Shown: positions 26,589 through 34,824 of the stretch, piece after piece | Position numbering within the stretch: position 1 is the stretch's first letter | How the letters are laid out: every line of letters starts with the position of its first letter | Assembly (NCBI RefSeq): GCF_001982635.1 | Contig: NZ_MKFI01000009.1 | Span: 1 to 64,000 of the forward strand | Direction: 5' to 3' | DNA from: Bradyrhizobium mercantei | GTDB lineage: Bacteria > Pseudomonadota > Alphaproteobacteria > Rhizobiales > Xanthobacteraceae | DNA: 64,000 nt | The notes under the pieces: model-generated | Told to the model about the DNA's origin: nothing | What the model saw: the letters and a program-made list of their open reading frames with translations, nothing else | The model's database searches: none | Made by a program: the position numbers and the translations under genes

Positions 26589-26611
26589 CCGGGCGACGGC
26601 CCGGGTTTTTT
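26589..26611 (+). terminator. Rho-independent terminator after FseA-like copy 2
   Basis: CCGGGC-GACG-GCCCGG stem-loop followed by G and six T residues, about 80 bp after the FseA-like stop. Confidence 0.8.
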
Positions 26612-27426
26612 ACTTGACGCGCCCGGTCTTCGTCTCGAACACTGGACCGGGATATCTCATTTGGGGACCGATCGAGTGGCTCAAGTTCAAAAGCGGGCCA
26701 TATCGTTGCCGTATCCTTCGAGGGCGGTGCGAGACATGCCACGCCATTTGACAAAAGATATCAGACTCTGCAGCAGATCCGACATACCCGACACACGAGA
26801 ATAGGCGATTTCCAGATAATGACCGCGAGCAAGACGTGAACGCGTTGAGCGCATGGGATTGTCCGAGCTGGAAGTCGGACGGTTGATCAGGATTCACTAC
26901 CTCGGGGTGCGCCGGGTTCCGGGTGGATCAAGCCGCTCGGTCACGTGCGCACGTTCTCGAGAAGATGAACATGTCGTCGGTGTGAATGCGCTGGTGCGAA
27001 CCAGCAGTAACAGATCGAGACTGCAATTCGCGATCAAGGTTTGGTTAGCTTCGGCCGCAGCGAACGGAAAACGATACGCCTGCACCTGGGTCGGCAAACC
27101 TTCATACCCTGAGCGGACTCGAATGAAGACAGGTCGCAGCTGCGAAGGCAAATCAGATCAATCACATGGATCAATCAGAAGAACCGCGTCAGCCTGGTTG
27201 AGGACCGTACCATGCGAGCTGCGCCGCCGCTGGACATCGGCACGCGCACCGACGTCATGGGGGAGGAGCGTCGCGGTGAGTTGCCTGTCGCCTGGCCGAA
27301 ACCCGTTGAAACGACGCACTCGCGATCCGGGCAACGAACGACCACTCCGATACGAATGTCGGGGGCAGTTAGTTACGTTTCAGTCCCCATCGGGCACGAT
27401 CCATGCGACAGGCTACACCATCAGGC
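26612..27426. other. No supportable gene
   Basis: About 815 bp between the module terminator and the JAB gene. The long plus-strand frame at 26853-27512 is Arg/Ser-rich without motifs and overlaps the end of the JAB gene in antisense; I do not accept it. Confidence 0.5.
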
Positions 27427-27960
27427 TTAAGAATCCTGGGTCAGCTGACCGGCTTCGATGGTTCGAACTGTGCTCGAGCCGGGCCAGGCTGCCGGCGAGT
27501 GGAAGACCTTGACTTCCTGCGGCGCTGCTGCCAATCGGCGCCAAAGTAACGGGCCAGCAAGGTGTCCTTTCCAGCACCGGGGCGACCAGTCCCCTCCGCT
27601 GCCGGCAACAATGAGCATGAGTGGCGCCTTCACTTGTCGGGCTATTCGCAAGAGCGTCGCCGAATCGAGATCACTCATTTCGGCACTTCCGTTCGGATGC
27701 GAATGCCAGTCCCCGAGATAGTCGAGATCGCCGCCACTATGTTCGAACGCACGGCTAAGTTCATTCATCTGCCAGGCGTGATCCGGAATGAAGCAATGCA
27801 GCCCGTGAAGGGCGCGCGGACCGGGGCCGCGCAAGTCGACGATGACATAGTCCTCTCCGGACCGCCACCCAAGCAGAATGCCCCCATTCTCGAGTGGAGA
27901 CAGCTCTCGTGCATACCGGCACATCAGCCGCAGCGCATGTGAGGAGAGCCAGATCGTCAT
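27427..27960 (-). CDS. JAB/JAMM metalloprotease of a ubiquitination-like operon
   Basis: A 177-residue zinc isopeptidase-like protein. The JAMM signature is complete: the Glu of SPLENGGILLG, then HSHPNGSAEMSDLD (HxH-x7-S-x2-D) near residue 100. The ATG at 27960 overlaps the stop of the E2-E1 gene (ATGA), showing tight coupling. In bacterial ubiquitin-like systems such as CBASS Cap3 and Bil/Bub operons, the JAB protein matures a modifier or removes it from targets. No CD-NTase gene accompanies it here, so a CBASS assignment is not supported. The C-terminal 30 residues look unstructured. Confidence 0.85.
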   Translation of the reverse strand: MTIWLSSHALRLMCRYARELSPLENGGILLGWRSGEDYVIVDLRGPGPRALHGLHCFIPDHAWQMNELSRAFEHSGGDLDYLGDWHSHPNGSAEMSDLDSATLLRIARQVKAPLMLIVAGSGGDWSPRCWKGHLAGPLLWRRLAAAPQEVKVFHSPAAWPGSSTVRTIEAGQLTQDS

Positions 27961-29777
27961 CGCCCGGTTCCGCAGCATCGGGGATGAGGCGGGCACTGAA
28001 ATGCCTGCCAACGGGGTAACATCCGCGCGCCCTCATCGTCTTTGAGCGTCAGCACGGCCAGATCCCAACCGCCCGGATCGTAATTCCCCTCGGAGAGGAG
28101 CCCCACGGTTGTGCGTACGATTTCCAGAGAGATTTCTTGCAGATCGAAGCCGCCACCCGTGAACGTCGGTGCATTGCAGCCGACCGGGGTGACGACGCCG
28201 GCGTCATCGACGCGCGGCTCCGGGATGTGCTGCTTGTCCTTCGACGGGGAGACCCGCGCGTCGTTCCAGTGTTCCTGCAGACAAACGAAGCATCCTTCGG
28301 AATCCGGAAGGAACCGCGCGACCACGCCTCCCGCGACACCGAGCGTTGCATACCCCATCACATACGGCACCCGGAATCGCCGACAATAGTGGGACAGCGC
28401 AAGGTGGACCTCCGATGAGGCTGAAGCATCGACCACGATATCGGCGGAATGGATCTCATCGAATAGTGGAGTGAGAATGTTGTTCCATTGGCGTGGAATA
28501 TGGGCCGGTTCCGTGACGGCCGCACCGAGCTTCCCCTCAATCACCCAGGCCTTTGTCCATGGATAGTTCGAGGCGATGAAGTTCGCCAGAGCACTTGCCT
28601 TGCCGTTTCCCCAAACCGTGCGGCCGAGTGGCCAGCGCAGACTGTTTCCGGGCTCGACCGTGTCGAAATCAACAAGGCCAATCTCGCCAACACCGGCGCG
28701 CGCGAGTTCGAGGCCGGCGAAACTTCCGATCGCGCCGCAGCCAACGACGAGAGCCTTCTTGTCGAGAAGAGATTTTGCGACCGGTAACCGCGAAAATATG
28801 TCGTCCTTTCCAGCGCGTTCGCCGCGGATGAGCTTCGTGTCGGTTGCACAGGTGTCTCCGCTCGCCCAACTGCCCCTCGTCACGAGGAATAGCCACCCCA
28901 CGCCGCTTTTTTGCGAGCCATATTCGGATTCCTCCGGGAATACGATGCCAGTGATGGAAAACGGACCTCGCGCGACATCATTGACCTTCTGCACGCTGGC
29001 TCGCTGCAGCACCGCCTGTCGCGCAAGCTCTTCTTCCGCAAGCCGCAGCAGTTCTCTCCCGTCCGCCGTTGCCGGGGGCGTGAACTTCACCCATCGCCCG
29101 GTGATCACCTCAGTTCCTTCGGGCCCGACCGGCAAGCCGAAATGTTTACTGATCGGCACGCCAGCGCTGGTCTTCAGCTGCTGCAGGACGCCTTCGATGG
29201 CCGCGCCGTTCCTCATGGTGGCGCGATTGGTGCAGGCCACCTGCATCAATCCATGCTGACCCGAAGGCAGCGGTGCCTGACCATCAAAAAGGATGACGGA
29301 GTCCACCTCAGCAGCTCCGGCGAAATACGGCATCAGCGGATCCGCAGCTTGCTCCTCAAGTGCGGCAGCATCCTCCCAGCGCCCGTCTCTCCTGGCAGTG
29401 AGCGCGTGAAGAAGCTGATCCAACCGCTCCTGGATGAAATCCGCGACGAGCTGACGTGAATCCCATTGTCCCAATTCCTGGGTCAGCAGGCACAGCTCAC
29501 GACTGAAGGGATTTTGATGGCGCTCGAAGCTCTCGTTCGGGGCTGCGATCGCGGGACGACAGAAAGGGTGAAGCGGGGAGTAGCCGATGCGCAACAACAT
29601 ATGTGCGGACTGGCCCTGCACCGGCCAGTCCGCTTCGAGGATCAGCACCCCGTTTCCCTTGTGAACGATTCGCGGGGTGATCCCGAGTCGTGCGAAGGCT
29701 GCGAGCTCGACATCGAAGATCTCCGGCCAGATCGTCCACCAGGCCTGGTCGGCGCCACGCTTGTTGTGCCTGGTCAT
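27957..29777 (-). CDS. E2-E1 fusion: E2-like domain plus ThiF-type adenylyltransferase
   Basis: A 606-residue cytosolic protein starting MTRHNKRGADQAWWTIWPEI. The N-terminal ~200 residues look E2-like (LLRIGYSPLHPFCRPAIAAP, then HQNPFSRELCLLTQELGQWD, whose Cys is the candidate conjugating residue). After a linker comes the ThiF/E1 domain, with the nucleotide loop VVGCGAIGSFAGLELARAG near residue 345, GLVDFDTVEPGNSLRWPLGR and GNGKASALANF. GCFVCLQEHW and VTPVGCNAPTFTGGGFDLQE follow with further Cys residues. It would adenylate the C-terminus of a small modifier and pass it to a target, as Cap2 does in CBASS. It is coupled by ATGA overlaps to a tiny ORF upstream and the JAB gene downstream. The ATG at 29777 is favoured because of that overlap; the ORF itself runs to 30020. 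Confidence 0.87.
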   Translation of the reverse strand: MTRHNKRGADQAWWTIWPEIFDVELAAFARLGITPRIVHKGNGVLILEADWPVQGQSAHMLLRIGYSPLHPFCRPAIAAPNESFERHQNPFSRELCLLTQELGQWDSRQLVADFIQERLDQLLHALTARRDGRWEDAAALEEQAADPLMPYFAGAAEVDSVILFDGQAPLPSGQHGLMQVACTNRATMRNGAAIEGVLQQLKTSAGVPISKHFGLPVGPEGTEVITGRWVKFTPPATADGRELLRLAEEELARQAVLQRASVQKVNDVARGPFSITGIVFPEESEYGSQKSGVGWLFLVTRGSWASGDTCATDTKLIRGERAGKDDIFSRLPVAKSLLDKKALVVGCGAIGSFAGLELARAGVGEIGLVDFDTVEPGNSLRWPLGRTVWGNGKASALANFIASNYPWTKAWVIEGKLGAAVTEPAHIPRQWNNILTPLFDEIHSADIVVDASASSEVHLALSHYCRRFRVPYVMGYATLGVAGGVVARFLPDSEGCFVCLQEHWNDARVSPSKDKQHIPEPRVDDAGVVTPVGCNAPTFTGGGFDLQEISLEIVRTTVGLLSEGNYDPGGWDLAVLTLKDDEGARMLPRWQAFQCPPHPRCCGTGR

Positions 29778-29905
29778 CCCTGGCCCACGGGACGATGTCC
29801 AGGCGGCGAACTGGGGCGCGGCGGGCCCTTGCCCGGCGTTTCGCTGGGAGGACCGGGCGGTACGTCCGGATGCTCCGGATGTGAGGGGTGGGGCGGCTTG
29901 GCCAT
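29774..29905 (-). CDS. 43-residue Pro-rich small protein, first gene of the ubiquitination-like operon
   Basis: ATG 29905 follows AAGGAAGG, a strong ribosome-binding site, and the frame ends in TGA overlapping the E2-E1 ATG. The product begins MAKPPHPSHPEHPDVPPGPP and ends …GHRPVGQG. It is disordered and dominated by Pro, Gly, Ser and His. Ubiquitin-like operons normally encode the modifier next to E1/E2; this peptide has no ubiquitin fold but does end in Gly, so it may be the conjugated tag, a tag precursor or an adaptor. I do not recognise a family. The strong start and double coupling are the reasons to accept it as a gene. Confidence 0.6.
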   Translation of the reverse strand: MAKPPHPSHPEHPDVPPGPPSETPGKGPPRPSSPPGHRPVGQG

Positions 29906-30062
29906 ACGTCAATCCTTCCTTGCTTCGCTTCAGCTGCACGCACCATGCGTTTCGCGGCCAGAGCGGCGCAGTCTGCCTAGCGTGAGTCGAACACAAGAAC
30001 AACGTCGCCGCAGAAAACAATCAAGGTCATATTGGTGCGCTTCGGACGAAGGCGGAGCCTTT

Positions 30063-30212
30063 ATGAACATAGCGAAAGGGAAAATAACAACATCTGACGA
30101 CATGATCCGCAAAGGCCGGGGGTTCATCCCCCCGGTCACCGGCGGGCGAAATATTCTGGATGCATCAGAGAAATACTTTCCTTACGTCAGCGAACTGGCA
30201 ACGAGCCGATGA
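30063..30212 (+). CDS. 49-residue protein divergent from the ubiquitination-like operon
   Basis: ATG 30063 is preceded by GGCGGAG at an ideal spacing. The product starts MNIAKGKITTSDDMIRKGRG and ends …YFPYVSELATSR. A strong hairpin begins one base after its stop codon. It has no signal peptide or membrane segment and matches no family I know. It is divergent from the Pro-rich/E2-E1/JAB operon with 157 bp between starts, so the two could share control; it could be the missing partner, target or regulator of that system, but nothing shows this directly. Confidence 0.55.
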   Translation: MNIAKGKITTSDDMIRKGRGFIPPVTGGRNILDASEKYFPYVSELATSR

Positions 30213-30213
30213 G

Positions 30214-30248
30214 ACCGGACACCGGGAAGCCGGCACGCCGTGTCCGGT
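30214..30248 (+). terminator. Hairpin after the 49-residue ORF
   Basis: Perfect 9-bp arms ACCGGACAC (30214-30222) and GTGTCCGGT (30240-30248). The loop is itself GC-rich. No T-run follows, so it may terminate weakly or stabilise the transcript. Confidence 0.5.
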
Positions 30249-30319
30249 AGTGCCGACGAGCGGCGCCGCGCGGACTGGCAGAGCCATTCAAACAAGCCAA
30301 TCGTCAAATGAGAAACGTT

Positions 30320-30336
30320 CATCGCATTAGTTGATG
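30320..30336. promoter_or_regulatory. LysR-type box CATC-N9-GATG upstream of DcaP-like porin
   Basis: CATC GCATTAGTT GATG, fitting the LysR-type ATC-N9-GAT pattern, 72 bp before the ATG at 30409. Two near copies lie upstream of the local lysR gene (33644) and of the ABC operon (36694). Confidence 0.65.
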
Positions 30337-30408
30337 CCTGTCACCGGACTATTGCTTTGCAACGATATTCGCGACGGCAGATACGAGGTCTGGCCTTAAG
30401 GATACGGC

Positions 30409-32445
30409 ATGACATTTTCAACCAGGTTTGCTGGATCAAATCGTTGCGGCTCTGCGCTGCCTGTATTTAATCGACGGTTATTCATGTTCGCGGCGTTGCG
30501 GGTGCGCCATTGGATACTCGTGAGCCGAGCGTGTCAAAGCCTGACCACTATAGTCCGAGCCCGCCTCATGCCTTTGACAGGCGGATGCTGCGCGTCGGGA
30601 TCCGGCGTGAGCACGGGCCGTCTTCCGCATGAGAACTGCGCGGTTGGGAGTCCAAAAAGCAACGGGCAGGGCGCGGAGTCCCGTCGACAGCGCGACTGGC
30701 TTTTTGGGAGCGCTTATCTGCCCAGGTTGCCCGACGCGATGCCCAACCGGCTAGTAACGGCACGCACGATTTTTTTCTGGTCCAGTCTGAAAAACATCGC
30801 AGGCCGTATTCACGCATGTGTTGGGACTTCACTGCTAAGAAAATCCGGCGAACTGATATCCAGTAGATACGCGCCTAATTTTGCGCGGTCGCGACAAGTC
30901 CGTAGGTTGGCGACATCGCTCGCGATGAGCGCGACGGTCGGCTCGGCGCTTTCATGTCCTTCTCCGGTTCATGCCGGGGAATCGCTGGACGATTTGAAGC
31001 AGGCGGTGGCACGCCTGCAGAGCCGTATTCAGTCACTTGAGGCCACAAGGCAAACGGTAGCTCGCAGCGATCGTGCAGCGACCAGGGCAGCAAAACTGGC
31101 CCGGAATGAAGCCGAAGAAGCGCGTGCGCAGGCGGAGCAGGCGCGACTTCAGGCTGAAGCTGCTCGTGTAAAGGCGCAGGCGGCGCAGAGTGCAGCGGAT
31201 CCTCTGCAAGGGAGCTTTCCGGGGAGCATGCGAATCCCGGGAACCAGTACGTCGCTCAGGATCTCCGGTTATGCAAAAGTTCATGCCTATGGAGATCTTG
31301 GGCCGCGCAACAGATCCGACAATATTGCAGTGCCGTCAATTCCATTATCGAGCGGGGCGCAGAGCGCCCAGACCCCGGGGGACGTTGCAGTCGGAGCTCG
31401 ATGGTCCCGCATTGCTCTTGATGCCAGAACTCCGGTTAGTGAAAACTTTGGAACGGCCCGAACCTACTTCGAGGTCGATTGGGCTGGACAGTCCGACCCG
31501 ACAAGTCAGACAACTGCGTCAAGCTTCACCACGAGGCTTCGATTGGCGTTTGGAGAATTTGGCAATACTGACGGCTGGGGATCCATCGTCGCCGGACAGA
31601 CCTACTCGGTCTTCAGCGATTGCATACTTAATCCATTACGCAGTGTCTCTGACTGGACAACGCCCGGAACGAGCGCTGTTCGCCAGGCAGCCATTCAATA
31701 CCGCAAGAGTTACGGCGCTACGACGTTTAGTGTGGGCCTTGAGAACACCTACAGTGACGTCACAAGTACAGCCGGAACAAGTTATCCCGACTCCAATGGT
31801 GGTGCAGGCTTTGCATTGAGTTCGGCTCCGGACGGTGCGGCGAGCATCGTCTGGCGAGGAGAAAGCGCGTTCTTCGCCTTGCGAGGGATGGTCCGCAACA
31901 TCGGTATCAGCAACGAGGCTGCGTCCGCGGCCGCCCAGCGATATCACGCATCGACCACGGGTTACGGTCTGGGTGCGACCGGCGGGCTCAATCTCTTCGA
32001 CAACCGTCTGGCACTGTTTGCAACGGCAAACTATGGGCCCGGCATCGGTCGTTATCTGATCACGGTCAGCCAGGGATTTGGTGCAGTAACCAACTTTGGC
32101 TTGCCTGGCGTGACGTCTCAGGCGGCCCGGATCGATACGGTGACGGCCACTGCCGGCCTTGTTGGGCTGCAGTACAGGTTTCTTCCAAATCTTCAGGCCA
32201 ATGCCCTCGTTTCGGCCACCAGTCTCAGCTACCCGGCTTATGTGACCCAGTTCACGACGACCTCAAGCGCCGTCAACAGGAGCTTGTGGGCCACGAGTGT
32301 CAATCTGATCTACAGCCCCGTGCCATCGGTCGACCTGGGCGTTGAGTATCTTCATGGATCGCGAACACTGGTGATTCCGGATGCGAACGGGATTGGCGGT
32401 GGAACAGCCGACCGTATTCACAGCATGGTCCTTGTTCGCTTCTAG
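30409..32445 (+). CDS. DcaP-like outer-membrane porin
   Basis: The mature part, from about 30970, has the DcaP layout. A coiled coil (LDDLKQAVARLQSRIQSLEA, then an Ala/Glu/Arg-rich helix) is followed by IPGTSTSLRISGYAKVHAYG and a beta-barrel ending in …MVLVRF, the terminal Phe expected for outer-membrane insertion. DcaP proteins are trimeric channels for acidic solutes, which would suit phosphonates or carboxylates. The ATG at 30409 has AAGGA at a good spacing, but it puts about 170 unexplained residues before the signal-like SLAMSATVGSALSCPSPVHA, so the true start may be later (for example 30739). A LysR-type box lies just upstream. It is likely the outer-membrane entry for the ABC importer at 36.8-41.2 kb. 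Confidence 0.8.
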   Translation: MTFSTRFAGSNRCGSALPVFNRRLFMFAALRVRHWILVSRACQSLTTIVRARLMPLTGGCCASGSGVSTGRLPHENCAVGSPKSNGQGAESRRQRDWLFGSAYLPRLPDAMPNRLVTARTIFFWSSLKNIAGRIHACVGTSLLRKSGELISSRYAPNFARSRQVRRLATSLAMSATVGSALSCPSPVHAGESLDDLKQAVARLQSRIQSLEATRQTVARSDRAATRAAKLARNEAEEARAQAEQARLQAEAARVKAQAAQSAADPLQGSFPGSMRIPGTSTSLRISGYAKVHAYGDLGPRNRSDNIAVPSIPLSSGAQSAQTPGDVAVGARWSRIALDARTPVSENFGTARTYFEVDWAGQSDPTSQTTASSFTTRLRLAFGEFGNTDGWGSIVAGQTYSVFSDCILNPLRSVSDWTTPGTSAVRQAAIQYRKSYGATTFSVGLENTYSDVTSTAGTSYPDSNGGAGFALSSAPDGAASIVWRGESAFFALRGMVRNIGISNEAASAAAQRYHASTTGYGLGATGGLNLFDNRLALFATANYGPGIGRYLITVSQGFGAVTNFGLPGVTSQAARIDTVTATAGLVGLQYRFLPNLQANALVSATSLSYPAYVTQFTTTSSAVNRSLWATSVNLIYSPVPSVDLGVEYLHGSRTLVIPDANGIGGGTADRIHSMVLVRF

Positions 32446-32481
32446 CCAACAGCGCTCGAGCATCTTTGGAGGGGTAGAGCG

Positions 32482-32507
32482 AAAAAAGACTCCTCTTGCG
32501 AGAGGAG
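32482..32507 (-). terminator. Rho-independent terminator of the lysR gene
   Basis: Read on the minus strand: CTCCTCT-CGCA-AGAGGAG followed by TCTTTTTTC. It is placed after the lysR stop at 32668. Confidence 0.8.
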
Positions 32508-32576
32508 CGTCGCGGGGGATGAGTATGCCGGTCGAGAAAACCTGGGACCGGTCAGGAAGAGCCATCGTTCGATAAA

Positions 32577-32607
32577 GCCAGGCGCGGTAACGAGCCCCGC
32601 GCCTGGC
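32577..32607. terminator. Strong hairpin between porin and lysR ends
   Basis: 11-bp arms GCCAGGCGCGG and CCGCGCCTGGC with a 9-base loop in the convergent interval. No long T-run follows in either direction. Confidence 0.5.
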
Positions 32608-32667
32608 GAGTTCTTCGAGTGCCGCGTTCAGGACCGCCATCCTTGTAACTGAGCTCATGCGAGATAT

Positions 32668-33576
32668 TCAGGCGATGTCCGGAAGAGCGGCCTTTTTACA
32701 AAGCCGGACCAGCCACCGGCAGAAGGCACGGGCGATTTCCGGATTATCACTGCGATCGACCGCATACGCCCGATATTGCATGCCACTCGGAGTACGTGAT
32801 CCCGGTATGACATTCAGGGCGCCCCCGCGCACCAGATCGCTGACAATGATTTCAGGCAACACCAGAAGGCATTTTCCTGTCATGACTGCCGGAAGGGCAA
32901 GGTAATTATGGTCGTATCGGGCTCCCGACTTGATGTCTGCCGAGGTCAGGTTCATCGCCCTTAGCCATGTTGGCAATATGTCGGGTCGTGATCTGACGTT
33001 CAGAATCGGCATCGAGCGAATAACGGAAAGGCTTTTGCCATCCACGTGATCCGGAGCGCCCACACAGACGACCTGCTCATTGTAGAGTTCCCAATCGTCG
33101 GCCGGTTCGATCACGGAAAGATCGCGTGTAATAAGGATGTCGAAGTCGTCGGAAGATGTCGGCGGCGACAGTGAGTTCGTCACATCCACGATCACGCCTC
33201 CCATCTCGGCAGAAAATGTCTGGAGATTTGGAATCAGCAAGGAGTAGGCGAATGTCGATAGCGACGTGCGGACCACAATTCGATTGGCATCCGGACGATC
33301 CCGCCGGCGCATTCGTCGGGCGGTGAAGCACACCGTATCGAGGGGTTCAGAAACGGTGTTGGCAAAAAGCCTTCCGAACTCCGTCAATTCGCTCCGTCTG
33401 CCGCGTCTTTCGATCAGGTCTGCCCCGAGATAGTCCTGTAGCACGGCGAGGTAGCGGCTGACCGAGCTTTGCGTCGTCCTCAACACGCTGGCTGCGCGGG
33501 TCACGCTTCCTTCGCGGGCGATGGTCACAAAAGCCCGAATCGCGTTGAGCGGGACGTCGTCGTGTTCGGCCGCCAT
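32668..33576 (-). CDS. LysR-family transcriptional regulator
   Basis: A 302-residue protein. The ATG at 33576 follows GGAGCAGAAG and gives the standard N-terminus MAAEHDDVPLNAIRAFVTIA; the helix-turn-helix is EGSVTRAASVLRTTQSSVSRYLA at residues 20-42, broken here as EGSVTRAASV/LRTTQSSVSR. The effector domain includes FDILITRDLSV and MTGKCLLVLPEIIVSDLV. It sits between a DcaP-like porin and phosphonopyruvate hydrolase genes. In Variovorax phosphonoalanine catabolism a LysR regulator (PalR) governs the hydrolase and aminotransferase genes, so a matching role is likely. A LysR-type box 68 bp upstream suggests autoregulation. The inducer is unknown, phosphonopyruvate or an amino-phosphonate being obvious candidates. 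Confidence 0.85.
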   Translation of the reverse strand: MAAEHDDVPLNAIRAFVTIAREGSVTRAASVLRTTQSSVSRYLAVLQDYLGADLIERRGRRSELTEFGRLFANTVSEPLDTVCFTARRMRRRDRPDANRIVVRTSLSTFAYSLLIPNLQTFSAEMGGVIVDVTNSLSPPTSSDDFDILITRDLSVIEPADDWELYNEQVVCVGAPDHVDGKSLSVIRSMPILNVRSRPDILPTWLRAMNLTSADIKSGARYDHNYLALPAVMTGKCLLVLPEIIVSDLVRGGALNVIPGSRTPSGMQYRAYAVDRSDNPEIARAFCRWLVRLCKKAALPDIA

Positions 33577-33643
33577 CTTCTGCTCCGGTGACTTTGGGAA
33601 GCCCGCCCGCCGAGGCCGAGGCCGTTGCCACAAATCAATATTG

Positions 33644-33660
33644 CATCACATTATTCGATG
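33644..33660. promoter_or_regulatory. LysR-type box CATC-N9-GATG upstream of lysR
   Basis: CATC ACATTATTC GATG, sharing 16 of 18 positions (with the preceding G) with the box at 36694. Confidence 0.68.
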
Positions 33661-33938
33661 TCGGTGCCGGATTACTGCTCTAAACGCGATATCGCGAGCA
33701 AAAACATCTTGCTGGAACGACGCGATCGGCGCGGTGGCCTTTGTCGTTGAATTGCGTCGACGTTCTCACGGACGCGCCTTAACCGGCCGTCTGGTCGCAA
33801 ACCATCGATCTGTACGTTGCGGACAAAGCTCCGGTTCCGTGAGGAGAAAGCTGGTAGGCGATGCGCTCGATGGCGCACCGCCGGTTCAGGGCTGAAGACC
33901 TCTTGTATCTGTTTCAAGGCCAAATTCGGCCGGATCAT

Positions 33939-34811
33939 TCAGCAAAGGAAGCGAGCTTCCGCCGCTTTGGCCACTTCCATATTCTGAAGTCTGAAAATCT
34001 CCTCGACGGGCAGGATATCCTTGTAGACATTCTGTACGCCGCCGTCGGCGCGGATCCGGCGGAAGGCCTCCTGCATCGCCGTTGCAGCGGCACGGATGCC
34101 ATAATTGCCGTAAATGACCATACGAATATTGCCAAGGGCCCTGATCCGCTGACCGTCGAGATCCGGGTAGGCGTTTGGTACGATCACCAGTGGCACTGAT
34201 CCGGTCCAAGCGCGCGAAAAGCTTTCGATCTCGGAGGAATCCTTACTTTTCGAATGGATCAGGATCATGTCAGCGCCGGCCTCTGCGTAGGCTTCCGCAC
34301 GGCGCAACGCCTCGGCTTCGCCAAGGCCGGCGATCAGCGCTTCGGTGCGAGCGATGATGAGAAAATCCGGATCCCGTCGTGTCGCGACGGCGGCCCCGAT
34401 CTTGCCCTGGAATTCCTCGGTGCGCAGCAGATCCTGGCGTCCGCCGGCAATGAGGCTTGATACCTTGGGAAAGGTCTTGTCCTCGATCACGACGGCGCTG
34501 GCACCGGCCCGCTCGTATTCACCGATGGCATGGATGACGTTGATAGCATTGCCATAGCCGGTATCGATGTCGGCGACGATCGGCAGTGTTGAGCGGCCGG
34601 CGATCGCTCGCAGCATGTCGAGATGTTGTGTCATCGAGACGAGACTCATGTCAGGCAAGCCAAAAAGAGCCGACAGCTCAAAGCCGGAAGCCCACAGGCC
34701 ATCGAAGCCGGCTTCTTCTGCGAGGAGCGCCGAAAGCGGGCTGTGGGCGGCCATGATGTGGAGAAGGCTGGCCTTGGCAATGCGAGCGCGGAGGTTCCTG
34801 GCAGGGGACAT
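33939..34811 (-). CDS. palA: Phosphonopyruvate hydrolase (PEP mutase/isocitrate lyase superfamily)
   Basis: A 290-residue TIM-barrel enzyme from the ATG at 34811 (MSPARNLRARIAKASLLHIM). By family it hydrolyses the C-P bond of 3-phosphonopyruvate to pyruvate and phosphate. LPIVADIDTGYGNAINVIHA gives the Mg-binding Asp pair. The decisive loop is VIEDKTFPKVSSLIAGGRQ, which keeps E-D-K and the Lys of FPK but has Ser where PEP mutases have the Asn of N-S, as in phosphonopyruvate hydrolase. RMVIYGNYGIRAAATAMQ also matches the hydrolase rather than the mutase style (IWANH). It lies 13 bp after the aminotransferase gene in one operon, which would feed it phosphonopyruvate from phosphonoalanine. Confidence 0.85.
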   Translation of the reverse strand: MSPARNLRARIAKASLLHIMAAHSPLSALLAEEAGFDGLWASGFELSALFGLPDMSLVSMTQHLDMLRAIAGRSTLPIVADIDTGYGNAINVIHAIGEYERAGASAVVIEDKTFPKVSSLIAGGRQDLLRTEEFQGKIGAAVATRRDPDFLIIARTEALIAGLGEAEALRRAEAYAEAGADMILIHSKSKDSSEIESFSRAWTGSVPLVIVPNAYPDLDGQRIRALGNIRMVIYGNYGIRAAATAMQEAFRRIRADGGVQNVYKDILPVEEIFRLQNMEVAKAAEARFLC

Positions 34812-34824
34812 GGAAAATACTCTT

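Noticed and set aside
26853..27512. 219-codon plus-strand frame
   Set aside because: Arg/Ser-rich without motifs and overlapping the 3' end of the JAB gene in antisense; no ribosome-binding site.
27427..30212. CBASS type II defence operon
   Set aside because: The E2-E1 and JAB genes fit Cap2/Cap3, but no CD-NTase or effector gene is present on either side.
33939..34811. Calling this gene a PEP mutase or isocitrate lyase
   Set aside because: The gating loop FPKVSS lacks the mutase Asn, there is no KKCGH motif of isocitrate lyase, and the IYGN segment matches phosphonopyruvate hydrolase.
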